Assembly: GCF_012927405.1 (NCBI RefSeq)
Contig: NZ_JABBGM010000008.1
Span: forward strand, 92,030-156,029
Direction of reading: 5' to 3'
DNA length: 64,000 nt
Origin: Novosphingobium olei
GTDB lineage: Bacteria > Pseudomonadota > Alphaproteobacteria > Sphingomonadales > Sphingomonadaceae
This document shows, piece by piece, positions 54,759 to 63,877 of the stretch. Below the pieces are notes generated by a model. It had not been told where the DNA came from. It saw nothing but the letters and a program-made list of their open reading frames with translations, and searched no databases. Position numbers and translations under genes: made by a program. Each line of letters starts with the position of its first letter. Position 1 is the stretch's first letter.

Positions 54759-55475
54759 ATGAGATTCGACGCAAGCTTCCGCCTCGGCATGCTGGCCACG
54801 CTCGCCCTGCTCATCGCGCCCGCCCATGCCCTGGCGCGCAAGGAGAAGGGCAAGGACGAGGCCAAGCCTGGCCCCGTGGTAGCCGAGGCCCTGCCGGTCG
54901 AAATGACGGGTTCCTACCGCCTCGATGCTGGGCCGGAGATCCGCGGCTCTCTGGTCATCACCGCCGATCACCGCTTCGAATATCACCTCGTCGCGGGCGC
55001 CCTGGCAGAGGATGCGTCCGGATCGTGGCAGTTCATCGGCACGCGCACCTGCTTAACCACCGAACCTGCGCCGGTCGCACCCGAATGGCGCGCGGTGCCG
55101 GTGACCAAGGGACCGACGGTGCGCGTCACCTGGCCCAGCGGCGCCGGGATCGCCGGGATCGGCGTGCGGGTCGGCTTCGGCGATGGCGATGCCGCTGATG
55201 CCGGCGATCTGGCCGGAGGCTACACGCTCGAGGATGGCTGGGTACTGCCGTTGGGGGAAAAGCGCACGCCGCGCTGGGTCGAACTGATCGAACCCGTCCA
55301 CAACCTTGCCAGCCCACGCTTCCCCTTCGGTGCCAGCGGGCGGCTGGCGGTGACCCTGGTGCCCAATGACATGGACAAGGCGCGCTTCGACAAGACTTGC
55401 GCCGATCTGGTCGGCACCGCGCTGGTGCTGCGCCGCGCGGAAGGCGAGATGAAATTCTATCGCGAGACGCGCTGA
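54759..55475 (+). CDS. Exported protein of unknown function
   Basis: A 238-residue protein with a signal peptide (about 1-24, [12 protein letters not shown]) followed by a Lys-rich stretch ([10 protein letters not shown]). The remainder is beta-rich, and two cysteines (TRTCL, KTCAD) may form a disulfide. The start ATG 54759 is chosen because it opens directly into the signal sequence; ATG 54732 lies next to the terminator. It is not recognised as a known family. Confidence 0.72.
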   Translation: MRFDASFRLGMLATLALLIAPAHALARKEKGKDEAKPGPVVAEALPVEMTGSYRLDAGPEIRGSLVITADHRFEYHLVAGALAEDASGSWQFIGTRTCLTTEPAPVAPEWRAVPVTKGPTVRVTWPSGAGIAGIGVRVGFGDGDAADAGDLAGGYTLEDGWVLPLGEKRTPRWVELIEPVHNLASPRFPFGASGRLAVTLVPNDMDKARFDKTCADLVGTALVLRRAEGEMKFYRETR

Positions 55476-55524
55476 AAGGGGCTGTTTCCTTGATCGCGCA
55501 AGGTCGCTAAGGCCCGCTCCCGTG

Positions 55525-56672
<1,148 letters not shown>

Positions 56673-56676
<4 letters not shown>

Positions 56677-57599
56677 GCGCCGCCCCTTTCCGCCACGTCG
56701 CGGTGATCGGCCTGGGCTTGCTCGGCGGTTCCGTGTTGCGGGCGGTGCAGCAGTACCTGCCCGATTCGGTGACCACCGGTTACGACGCCGATGCGGGCGT
56801 GCGCGCCCGCGCGCGCGAAATCGCGCTCGCCGGAACGGTTGCCGATAGCGCTTCCGAGGCCGTGACGGGTGCCGATCTGGTCGTGCTGTGCGTGCCGGTC
56901 GGCGCGATGGGCGCGGCGGCCAAGGCGATGGCGTCAGGGCTTTCACCGCAAACGCTGGTCACCGACGTCGGGTCGAGCAAGGCCAGCGTGATGGCGCAGC
57001 TGGGCGAGGCGTTGCCGGGCCATCCGGTGATCCCCTCCCACCCCGTCGCCGGTACCGAGCAGAGCGGGCCGGACGCAGGGTTCGCTACGCTGTTCCGCAA
57101 CCGCTGGTGCATCGTCACCCCGCCCGAGGACGCCGATGCCGCGCAGGTCGCGGCGCTCAATGCCTTCTGGGAAGCGCTGGGCGCACGCGTGGAAACGATG
57201 GACCCCGAACACCACGATCGCGTGCTGGCCGTCACCAGCCACCTGCCGCACCTGATCGCCTATACTATCGTCGGCACCGCCTCGGACCTTGAGGAAGTGA
57301 CCCAAAGCGAGGTCATCAAGTATTCGGCCGGCGGCTTCCGCGACTTCACCCGCATCGCCGCGTCCGATCCGACGATGTGGCGCGACGTGTTCCTCTCGAA
57401 CCGCGAGGCGGTGCTGGAAATGCTCCAGCGCTTTACCGAGGACCTGACCGAGCTGCAGAAGGCGATCCGCAAGCGCGATGGTGATGCGCTGTTCGATCAC
57501 TTTGCCCGCACCCGCGCGATCCGGCGAGGGATCATCGAAATGGGCCAGGACGATGCGCGGCCCGACTTCGGCCGCAGCGATCACAACGGCAGCGGTTGA
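56673..57599 (+). CDS. tyrC: Prephenate/arogenate (cyclohexadienyl) dehydrogenase
   Basis: A 308-residue tyrosine-biosynthesis dehydrogenase that oxidatively decarboxylates prephenate and/or arogenate. The NAD-binding loop GLGLLGGS is near residues 13-20. [12 protein letters not shown] near 119 and the catalytic-type histidine in SHLPHLIAY near 190 are conserved. The GTG start at 56673 overlaps the hisC stop. The hisC-tyrC pairing is common in alphaproteobacteria. Confidence 0.93.
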
Positions 57600-57619
57600 A
57601 GGCCTAACCTTATCTGGCT

Positions 57620-58909
57620 CTAGATCACCAGAAACAGCACGGCGACGGCGGTCATCACCGCCGTCGACAGCCACCCGCCGAACGCCAGCCCGCGCGATAC
57701 CACCAAGTTGCCCATGATCCGTCGGTTGCTGGCGATCAGCATCGTCACCACCATCAGCGGCGGGGCGAGCAGGCCGTTGACCACGGCAGACCAGTAAAGC
57801 GCCCTCATCGGGTTGATGTCGGAAAAGTTCATCGCGATCCCGGCGCAGGTTGCCAGCGCAATCACCGCATAGAACGCCTTGGCCTCGCGCGGCGCGCGGT
57901 TCAGCCCTTCGCGCCAGCCGAACATCTCTGCGATGGCATAGGCGACCGAGCCAGCCAGAATCGGCACGGCAAGCAGGCCAGTGCTGATGATGCCGATGGC
58001 GAAAAGCGCGAACGCAAGCTCGCCTGCCAGCGGCCGCAGCGCCGTTGCCGCTTCGACCGAACTGCTGATCTGGGTCACCCCGGCGACATGCAGCGTGGCG
58101 GCAGTGGCGATGACGATCACGATCGCGGTCAGGTTCGAGAAGGTCATGCCGATCAGCGTATCGGTGCGGATGCGCCGCAACTCCTTGCCGGCGCTGCGCG
58201 GACTGACCATCAGCGGCTTGGTGTGGCGGCGATGCTGCTCCTCCACTTCCTGCGCGGATTGCCAGAAGAACAGGTAGGGGCTGATCGTCGTGCCGAGCAC
58301 GGCGACGAGCGCCATGACGTGATCGCTGTCGAAGGCGAAGCCGGGCACCAGCGTGCCCTTGATCGCGGCGGGCCAGTCGACCTGCGCCAGTACGACCACC
58401 GCGAAGTATGAGAACAGCGACAGCGTCGCCCACTTGAGCACGTTGGCGTAGCGTTCGTAAGAAACGAAGATCTCGAGCAGGATGCTGATCAACCCGAAGG
58501 CGATCGTCGCCGGCAGGACCGGGCCGGGCACAATCAGCGCAAAGGCCGCACCCATCGCGCCCAGGTCCGCGCCCAGGTTTATCACGTTGGCTACCAGCAG
58601 CAGCAGCACGACGATGCGCAGCAGGCTGCGTGGATAGTGCTCTTTGAGGTTCTGCGCGATACCGAGCCCGGTGCTGGCGCCGATGCGCGCGCAGATTTCC
58701 TGGATCGCGGCCATCAGCGGCAGGCTGAACAGCAGTGCCCAGGTAAGGTTGTAGCCGAACTGCGCGCCTACCTGGCTGTACGTGCCGATGCCGGACGGAT
58801 CGTCGTCCGCCGCGCCGGTGACAAGGCCGGGGCCCAGCACTTCGAGCGCCCCGCGATGGTCGTCCCCGTCTGAAGAATACTGCTCCTGCCGGGGCGCTTC
58901 GCCGGTCAT
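57620..58909 (-). CDS. Nramp-related metal transporter with non-canonical metal motifs
   Basis: A 429-residue polytopic membrane protein of the Nramp/MntH superfamily, with about 11 transmembrane helices. The TM1 motif is DDDPSGIGTYS rather than the canonical DPGN. The TM6 motif is TISPYLFFWQ and lacks the Met-Pro-His of transition-metal carriers. Known Nramp-related Mg2+ or other-substrate transporters also depart at these positions. ATG 58909 overlaps the plsC stop by 4 nt. It is the last gene of the ftsE-ftsX-ydcF-plsC run. The transported ion is therefore uncertain. Confidence 0.87.
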   Translation of the reverse strand: MTGEAPRQEQYSSDGDDHRGALEVLGPGLVTGAADDDPSGIGTYSQVGAQFGYNLTWALLFSLPLMAAIQEICARIGASTGLGIAQNLKEHYPRSLLRIVVLLLLVANVINLGADLGAMGAAFALIVPGPVLPATIAFGLISILLEIFVSYERYANVLKWATLSLFSYFAVVVLAQVDWPAAIKGTLVPGFAFDSDHVMALVAVLGTTISPYLFFWQSAQEVEEQHRRHTKPLMVSPRSAGKELRRIRTDTLIGMTFSNLTAIVIVIATAATLHVAGVTQISSSVEAATALRPLAGELAFALFAIGIISTGLLAVPILAGSVAYAIAEMFGWREGLNRAPREAKAFYAVIALATCAGIAMNFSDINPMRALYWSAVVNGLLAPPLMVVTMLIASNRRIMGNLVVSRGLAFGGWLSTAVMTAVAVLFLVI

Positions 58910-59628
58910 GGGACGGGATTCAGCGCGTTGATCGCGGCATGGACGCGGGCTTCGACTTCCTCGCGCGGGAGGCCAGGTGGGATCTCCTCGCCGAAGCGGT
59001 AATGGGCGATGCCCGCACGCTTCCAGCGCCGATGGTAAAGCGGGCCGGTATCGACTGCGACCGGAATCACCGGCAGGCCGAGCAGCTTGTAGATTCCGGC
59101 AAAGCCCGATTGCAGCGGCGCCTGCGTGCCGTGCGGCACACGCGTGCCTTCGGGAAAGATCACCAGCGGGCGGCCGTCGGCGGTCAGGCGGCGCGCTTCG
59201 GAAATCATCGTGCGCAAAGCGCGCGCGCCGGCATCGCGTTCCACAGAGATCAGGCCATAGCGTCGCCCGGTGCGGCCCCACAGCGGAATGCGCATCAGCT
59301 CGGCCTTGGCGAAGACCACTGGCAGATCGAACTGGCAGGGCAAATCGATCGCCTCGAAAAAGGCCTCGTGCTTGATCGCGTAGAGCACCTGTCCGCGGGG
59401 GGCATAGCCCGAAACCTCAAGCCGGATGCCCACCAGCGCGCGCGCGCACCAGCGATGGAACCCGGCCCAGGCGCGCACCACGCGCCGGAACCCCGGCATC
59501 GAGAACGGCACGCACAGCCCGCAGGCGAACACGAACAGCGCCGTTCCCGGATAGAACACGGCGTAGAACGCAAGGCTGCGCAGCACTTCGGAGAGCCGTG
59601 CTCCGCGTGAACCGTCGGTGGATGCCAT
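58906..59628 (-). CDS. plsC: 1-acyl-sn-glycerol-3-phosphate acyltransferase family protein
   Basis: A 240-residue membrane-associated acyltransferase that makes phosphatidic acid from lysophosphatidic acid. An N-terminal hydrophobic segment (about 20-42) precedes the acyltransferase domain. The first catalytic motif reads KHEAFFEAID, that is H-x4-E in place of the usual H-x4-D. The substrate-binding motif FPEGTR is intact near residue 158. It lies 12 nt downstream of the ydcF-like gene. Confidence 0.88.
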   Translation of the reverse strand: MASTDGSRGARLSEVLRSLAFYAVFYPGTALFVFACGLCVPFSMPGFRRVVRAWAGFHRWCARALVGIRLEVSGYAPRGQVLYAIKHEAFFEAIDLPCQFDLPVVFAKAELMRIPLWGRTGRRYGLISVERDAGARALRTMISEARRLTADGRPLVIFPEGTRVPHGTQAPLQSGFAGIYKLLGLPVIPVAVDTGPLYHRRWKRAGIAHYRFGEEIPPGLPREEVEARVHAAINALNPVP

Positions 59629-59640
59629 TTCTGCCAGCGC

Positions 59641-60189
59641 CTACCAGCCCGCCGCCCACGCGATCAGGCGCGCGATCAACTTGTTGTATTCCATAAACAG
59701 GATCTTGAAGCTGGGACGCGACCGGACCGCGTCCTCCACGATCACCAGATCCTTCGGGCCGGCGATGCGCAAGTCGAAGGCGGCGCGGCGCATATGCCAA
59801 TCGGTGGTGACGAGGCGGACCGAGGAGATGTGGCGCGCCGCTATCCAGCGTGCGGCTTCCTGTGCGTTCGACCGGGTGTCGACGCTTTCGTAGCCAAGCG
59901 TGACGCAGCAGGCGAACAAGCGCGGGGGCACGTCGTATTCGGCGGCGAATTCGCGCGGGCGCACTTCGGTATCGACGCCGGAGATCAGCAGCTTGTCCGC
60001 CTGATGCCGACGCAGGATATCGAACGCGCGGGGAATGCGGCCGCCGCTGCCCGTCAGCACCACGATGCCATCGGTGCGCACGTCGCCCGCCGGCTGCGGC
60101 AGGAACAGCGCGAACCACAGGAAGCCGAGCGTCCAGACCAGCAGAACGCTCGCCAGCAGACGACGGAAAAGGCCGGGTGGCTTGCGCAT
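59641..60189 (-). CDS. YdcF/ElyC-family membrane protein (DUF218)
   Basis: A 182-residue protein with one N-terminal transmembrane helix (about 10-30) and a periplasmic DUF218 domain. The opening TDGIVVLTGSGGRI and the VTTDWHMRRAAF segment match the family. ElyC/SanA relatives are linked to envelope integrity and peptidoglycan lipid-carrier metabolism. Position between ftsX and plsC supports an envelope role. The ftsX stop is 11 nt before its start. Confidence 0.87.
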   Translation of the reverse strand: MRKPPGLFRRLLASVLLVWTLGFLWFALFLPQPAGDVRTDGIVVLTGSGGRIPRAFDILRRHQADKLLISGVDTEVRPREFAAEYDVPPRLFACCVTLGYESVDTRSNAQEAARWIAARHISSVRLVTTDWHMRRAAFDLRIAGPKDLVIVEDAVRSRPSFKILFMEYNKLIARLIAWAAGW

Positions 60190-60200
60190 CGCCGATGATC

Positions 60201-61118
60201 CTACAGCATCTCGCGCAGGGCGGCGAGCACTGTCAGCCGCGCGGTGACGACGGCGAGCGCGATGCCGGCGAGCGGGATGATGCCTAGCGCCAGCCAGTCG
60301 ATCCAGCCGAGCATCGCTCCGCTGGCCAGCCCGGAGCCGAGTGGTGCGAAGGCGCGGCCCAGCGCCAGCATCGCCGCCGTGCCGAACAGGAAGCCAGCGA
60401 GGCCGCCCACCGCCGCATCGACCGCCATGCCGCGCTGGAACACCCGCGCGATCTGCCGGTCCGTGCCGCCGAGCATGTGGACGATCTCGATCGTGGCGCG
60501 ATGGCTGCCCAGCGCATTGCGCGATGCCAGCAGCACCGCCGCAACCGTGGCGAGCGCGAGCAGCGCGATCAGGCCGCCTGCCAGCCATTGCAGCGCCCCG
60601 ATGGCCCGAAACACGGGCGTGAGCCAGGCGGATTGCGCGTCCACCCGCGCAGCGGGCGCGACTGGCTTGATACGCGCGCGCAGGGCGGCGAGGCGTTCGG
60701 GCGTTGCCGTGCCATCAAGCCGCAGGTCGATCAGCGCGGGGATGGGCAGCGCTTCTACGTCGTCTCCCGGGCGCGTGCCGAGCCAGGGCTCCATCAGGTC
60801 CTCGAGCCGGGCCTGCGCCACGCGATCTGCCGACGCGAGGCCCGGCATGCCTTTCAGCGCGGCAAGCGCGGCATCGGCTTGGCGATTGCGTTCGGCGGGG
60901 GCGGCCGAAACGATCTGGATGGTGACCCCGCCCTCCAGATCGGCGCTGGCGGCGCGCGCGGCGTTGCGCAGGGCAAGGCCGCTGCCGGCGGCAACCACGG
61001 TCAGCGCGATCATGATCGCGATCACCCACGGCATCGGGCCGGAAAGGGCGCCCTGTGGCAGAAGCCGGGCATCGCCGCGTCGCGTCGCGCCGGCTAGGGG
61101 AAGGGGCCAGGAGTTCAT
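60201..61118 (-). CDS. ftsX: Cell-division protein FtsX
   Basis: A 305-residue inner-membrane partner of FtsE, with four transmembrane helices (about 30-52, 182-205, 227-255, 272-298) and a large periplasmic loop that signals to murein hydrolases or their activators. The HMLGGTDRQIARVFQRG segment is the conserved cytoplasmic FtsX feature. The ATG overlaps the ftsE stop by 4 nt. Sequence is divergent but order and topology fit. Confidence 0.9.
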   Translation of the reverse strand: MNSWPLPLAGATRRGDARLLPQGALSGPMPWVIAIMIALTVVAAGSGLALRNAARAASADLEGGVTIQIVSAAPAERNRQADAALAALKGMPGLASADRVAQARLEDLMEPWLGTRPGDDVEALPIPALIDLRLDGTATPERLAALRARIKPVAPAARVDAQSAWLTPVFRAIGALQWLAGGLIALLALATVAAVLLASRNALGSHRATIEIVHMLGGTDRQIARVFQRGMAVDAAVGGLAGFLFGTAAMLALGRAFAPLGSGLASGAMLGWIDWLALGIIPLAGIALAVVTARLTVLAALREML

Positions 61119-61906
61119 GCCAGCCCGTCGCTGTCCATCTCGCCCAGCCGGGGAGCGCCCGGTCCCCGCGCGTCGGCAAAGCCGATCCCGCCGCTTTCAC
61201 GCCGCGGGGGATAGCGCAAGGCGCCGGTCGGATCGGCCAGCCGTCCCTTGTCAAGCCGCATCAGCAGGCTGCCATCGACCTTGCCCAGCAGGTGCAGGTC
61301 GTGGGTGGCGACGACAACGGTAGTGCCAAGCCGGTTGAGGCTTTCGAACAGGCGCATCAGCTTGAGCGCCATGTCCGGATCGACGTTGCCGGTCGGTTCG
61401 TCGGCCACAAGGATGTCGGGCCGGGCGATCACCGCCCGGGCGATGGCAACGCGTTGCTGCTCCCCGCCCGAAAGCGTGGCGGGGCGGGCATGCTGGCGAT
61501 CGCCCAGGCCCACCCAGTCGAGCATTTCGGTCACCGGCCTGATGATCTCGCGCTCGCTCACCCCGGCAACGCGCAAGGGCAAGGCCACGTTGTCGAAGGC
61601 CGAAAGATGGGGGACGAGGCGGAAGTCCTGGAACACAACGCCGATGCGGCGGCGAAAGCCTGGCAGGCGTTCGCGCGGCAGGGTGATGGCATCGGTACCG
61701 AACATGCGGATCAGCCCGCGCGACGGGCGCTGGGCCAGGTACAGCAGCTTGAGCAGGCTGGTCTTGCCCGCGCCGCTGGCGCCGGTGAGGAAATAGAAGC
61801 AGCCGGGATAGAGCGTGAAGGAAACGTCGGTCAGCACTTCACGCTCGGCGCCGTAACGCAGCCCGACGTTGTCGAACTGGACGATTTCGGCGTCGGTCGT
61901 GGTCAT
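61115..61906 (-). CDS. ftsE: Cell-division ATP-binding protein FtsE
   Basis: A 263-residue ABC ATPase. The Walker A motif is GASGAGKTS near residue 43, the signature LSGGEQQRVAIARA near 144, Walker B ILVADEPTGNVD near 165, and the switch histidine is in VATHD. The C-terminus has an extra 30-40 residues beyond the usual 220. The start is ATG 61906 (MTTTDAEI). It heads the minus-strand run ftsE-ftsX-ydcF-plsC-Nramp and is divergent from the zinc-ribbon gene across 172 bp. Confidence 0.94.
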   Translation of the reverse strand: MTTTDAEIVQFDNVGLRYGAEREVLTDVSFTLYPGCFYFLTGASGAGKTSLLKLLYLAQRPSRGLIRMFGTDAITLPRERLPGFRRRIGVVFQDFRLVPHLSAFDNVALPLRVAGVSEREIIRPVTEMLDWVGLGDRQHARPATLSGGEQQRVAIARAVIARPDILVADEPTGNVDPDMALKLMRLFESLNRLGTTVVVATHDLHLLGKVDGSLLMRLDKGRLADPTGALRYPPRRESGGIGFADARGPGAPRLGEMDSDGLA

Positions 61907-62078
61907 GTTGTTGCGGCGGATCCCGTGACGATGCTGCGCCGGTCTGCCCGGCATTGTGCACTTTGTGTCGTTTCCAGCGCTATAGGCGTCAATCCATGTG
62001 GAAAAAAGGCCGGGGACGCAATTTGCAGCACGCGCGGCTATTGTTTCCCTTGTGCCGGGCATGCTTAGACCTTGGTTC

Positions 62079-62915
62079 ATGATTATCGCCTGTCCCGCCT
62101 GTTCGACGCGCTATGTCGTTCCCGACAGTGCGATCGGTGCAGAAGGTCGCACCGTCCGCTGCGCCAAGTGCCGCCACAGCTGGTTCCAGCAGGGGCCGGA
62201 GCTTCCTGAACGGGCGCCCGCCGCCGCGCCGGTGGTGGCTGCCGAACCGGTCGCAGCGCCAGTGCCGCAGCCTTCTGCCGCAGCCGCTCCGCAGGCCGCT
62301 CCGGCGCCCGCAGCTCCGCCGCCGCCCGCTGCCCCGGCCCCGGTTTCTCCACCCCCCGTTGCTGCAGTCGAGGATGCCGCACCCGCCGCGCCCAGCGTGC
62401 CGCGCCGCTATGGCTTCAGCGACGAAGGCGCGGATGATTTCCAGTCCGCCCCGTCGAGCTTCGATCACGAACCGCCGTTCCGCCCGCGCCGAAACCCCGC
62501 GAAGTTGTGGACAGCCGCAGCGGTCGCCTTCGCGCTGCTCGTGGCAGCGCTGATCGGCGCGGTCGCCTGGTTCGGCCTGCCCGACTGGCTTCCGGTGGCG
62601 CGGCCCACGTTCGGGCCCAATCAGGCTGACCTGCAGCTGTCCTTCCCGGCCGAGCGCCAGGACCGTCGCACCCTGCCCAACGGCACCGAATACTTCGGCG
62701 CCAGCGGCACGGTGACCAATGTCGGCAAGGATGTGCGCGATCTTCCGCCTATCCTGATCGTACTGCGCGATGCCAGCGACAAGGTCGTCTACACCTGGGA
62801 CGTCAACCCGCCCAAGGCGAGCCTGAAGCCGGGAGAGAGCGTGACGATCAACGAGGCGGTAACCGACGTGCCGAAGTCCGCCAAGGTGGCCGAAATCGGC
62901 TGGAAACCGGAGTAG
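62079..62915 (+). CDS. Zinc-ribbon, Pro/Ala-rich single-pass membrane protein
   Basis: A 278-residue protein beginning with an MJ0042-type zinc ribbon (CPAC at residues 5-8, CAKC at 26-29). A disordered Pro/Ala linker (about 45-110), a transmembrane helix (about 143-167) and a periplasmic DUF3426-like beta domain follow (ASGTVTNVGKD). ATG 62079 starts directly at the ribbon, as in the family; upstream in-frame ATGs add an unlikely extension. Function is unknown. The position opposite ftsE hints at, but does not show, a division link. Confidence 0.87.
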   Translation: MIIACPACSTRYVVPDSAIGAEGRTVRCAKCRHSWFQQGPELPERAPAAAPVVAAEPVAAPVPQPSAAAAPQAAPAPAAPPPPAAPAPVSPPPVAAVEDAAPAAPSVPRRYGFSDEGADDFQSAPSSFDHEPPFRPRRNPAKLWTAAAVAFALLVAALIGAVAWFGLPDWLPVARPTFGPNQADLQLSFPAERQDRRTLPNGTEYFGASGTVTNVGKDVRDLPPILIVLRDASDKVVYTWDVNPPKASLKPGESVTINEAVTDVPKSAKVAEIGWKPE

Positions 62916-63068
62916 CACCGCGTCCGGAAGGGGGCCCGCCTGCGCGGCTATGAAAAAATCGTGCGATGGTTGTTGCGCCCCCCAAAGTCCTTTGCTAGGG
63001 GCGCCCTCCTACCCCGACGGGACGCCGATTTTCGAGCCAGCTCGAAGCCTTCGCGCCCGGGACGATAT

Positions 63069-63155
63069 GCGGTCGTGGCGGAATTGGTAGACGCGCAACG
63101 TTGAGGTCGTTGTGGGCGAAAGCCCGTGGAAGTTCGAGTCTTCTCGACCGCACCA
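63069..63155 (+). tRNA. tRNA-Leu (anticodon GAG)
   Basis: An 87-nt class II tRNA. The acceptor stem GCGGTCG/CGACCGC closes perfectly, the D arm is TGGCGGAATTGGTAGACGC, the anticodon loop is TTGAGGT in a CAACG/CGTTG stem, and there is a variable arm and a T arm with GTTCGAGTC. The discriminator is A and the CCA is encoded. Its 3' end is repeated imperfectly 204 bp downstream. Confidence 0.95.
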
Positions 63156-63360
63156 GTCAGTGTTAAGTTCTTCAGAGGAAACGAAAATTCTCTCTGAGGG
63201 GACTGGCGGAGGGATTTCCTCAAAGTCACCCAATGGCGTCCGTTAATCGTCAGGTCGCGGAATGCGCTCGTACTCGCGTGAACATTATCCGCGTGGATAA
63301 TTTAGTGACGAAACTTGTGGCGATTTTGTACTTTTTCTCGAGTCTTCTCGAAAGCACCAG
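63134..63360 (+). repeat. tRNA 3'-end duplication, candidate attachment-site pair
   Basis: The 23 bp at 63134-63156 (T arm, acceptor 3' strand and CCA of tRNA-Leu) recur at 63338-63360 with 21 of 23 matches; only CC versus AA differ, after TCGAGTCTTCTCGA. The second copy has no 5' tRNA half. Duplicated tRNA 3' ends are the hallmark of integrase attachment sites. Confidence 0.65.
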
Positions 63361-63560
63361 ACAGTCAGCATGAGACACTGATCTTCGCCTTCGGGCACCT
63401 TTAGGTGTAATGGCGCGCAGAACCGCGACTGTCGTGGGATATGCGCTGGCGGCGTGCGGGCAGAGAATACAGATCTTGCCTCTAGAAGGCCGCCGAATCT
63501 GTCCCGATTCTCCGCTCGCGCTTTCCTGACTGCAGGTCGATTTTCGGGCGGAGCAGAGCG
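63157..63560. other. Non-coding stretch right of tRNA-Leu
   Basis: About 400 bp without a convincing gene. It is less GC-rich than the flanking housekeeping genes, at least to about 63380. It holds the second att-like copy, an ATTATCC / GGATAAT inverted repeat with a 4-nt loop (63284-63301), and then sequence that looks like decayed coding DNA. Confidence 0.5.
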
Positions 63561-63877
63561 CTAGTGCTCCAGCCCGAACACGCGCTCCTGTTCGCTCCAG
63601 TCGAGCGGCAGATCGGTACCCAGCAGGTTCTTCTTGGTCATGCCCTTCGGCTGCGTTCCAGCGACAGCAAGCTCGACCAGGCGAGGACTGAGCCAGGAAA
63701 GGCGCAGCAGTTTTGCCAGCCGTGTTCGGCAGCAGGTTTCCCGAGCCGCAATCTGGTTGAGCGACTGCCCGGGCGAGGCGAGTATCATGCGCCGTGCCTC
63801 GAAGGCATCGGAGAGCAGCTGGATCAACTGCTGGTCGGGCTGGTGCGAATCGTCGCCTGGCGCATTGACGCGCAGCT
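63561..63877 (-). pseudogene. 3' remnant of a serine-recombinase-type gene
   Basis: The reading frame on the minus strand ends at 63561 and is open back into the IS-like repeats. The last 90 residues, with SLNQIAARE, LAKLLRLSWLSPRLVE, KNLLGTDLPLDWSEQERVFGLE, resemble the C-terminus of site-specific recombinase-family proteins common in sphingomonads (a small helix-turn-helix, then the LPLDW tail). The N-terminal catalytic domain is absent and the frame upstream consists of IS end repeats. I read it as a gene truncated by the IS; a short free-standing ORF from TTG 63827 is the alternative. Confidence 0.6.

Noticed and set aside
63338..63360. Second tRNA gene suggested by a copy of the tRNA-Leu 3' end
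   Set aside because: No acceptor 5' strand, D arm or anticodon arm precedes it, and two bases break the acceptor pairing. It is treated as an attachment-site-like repeat.
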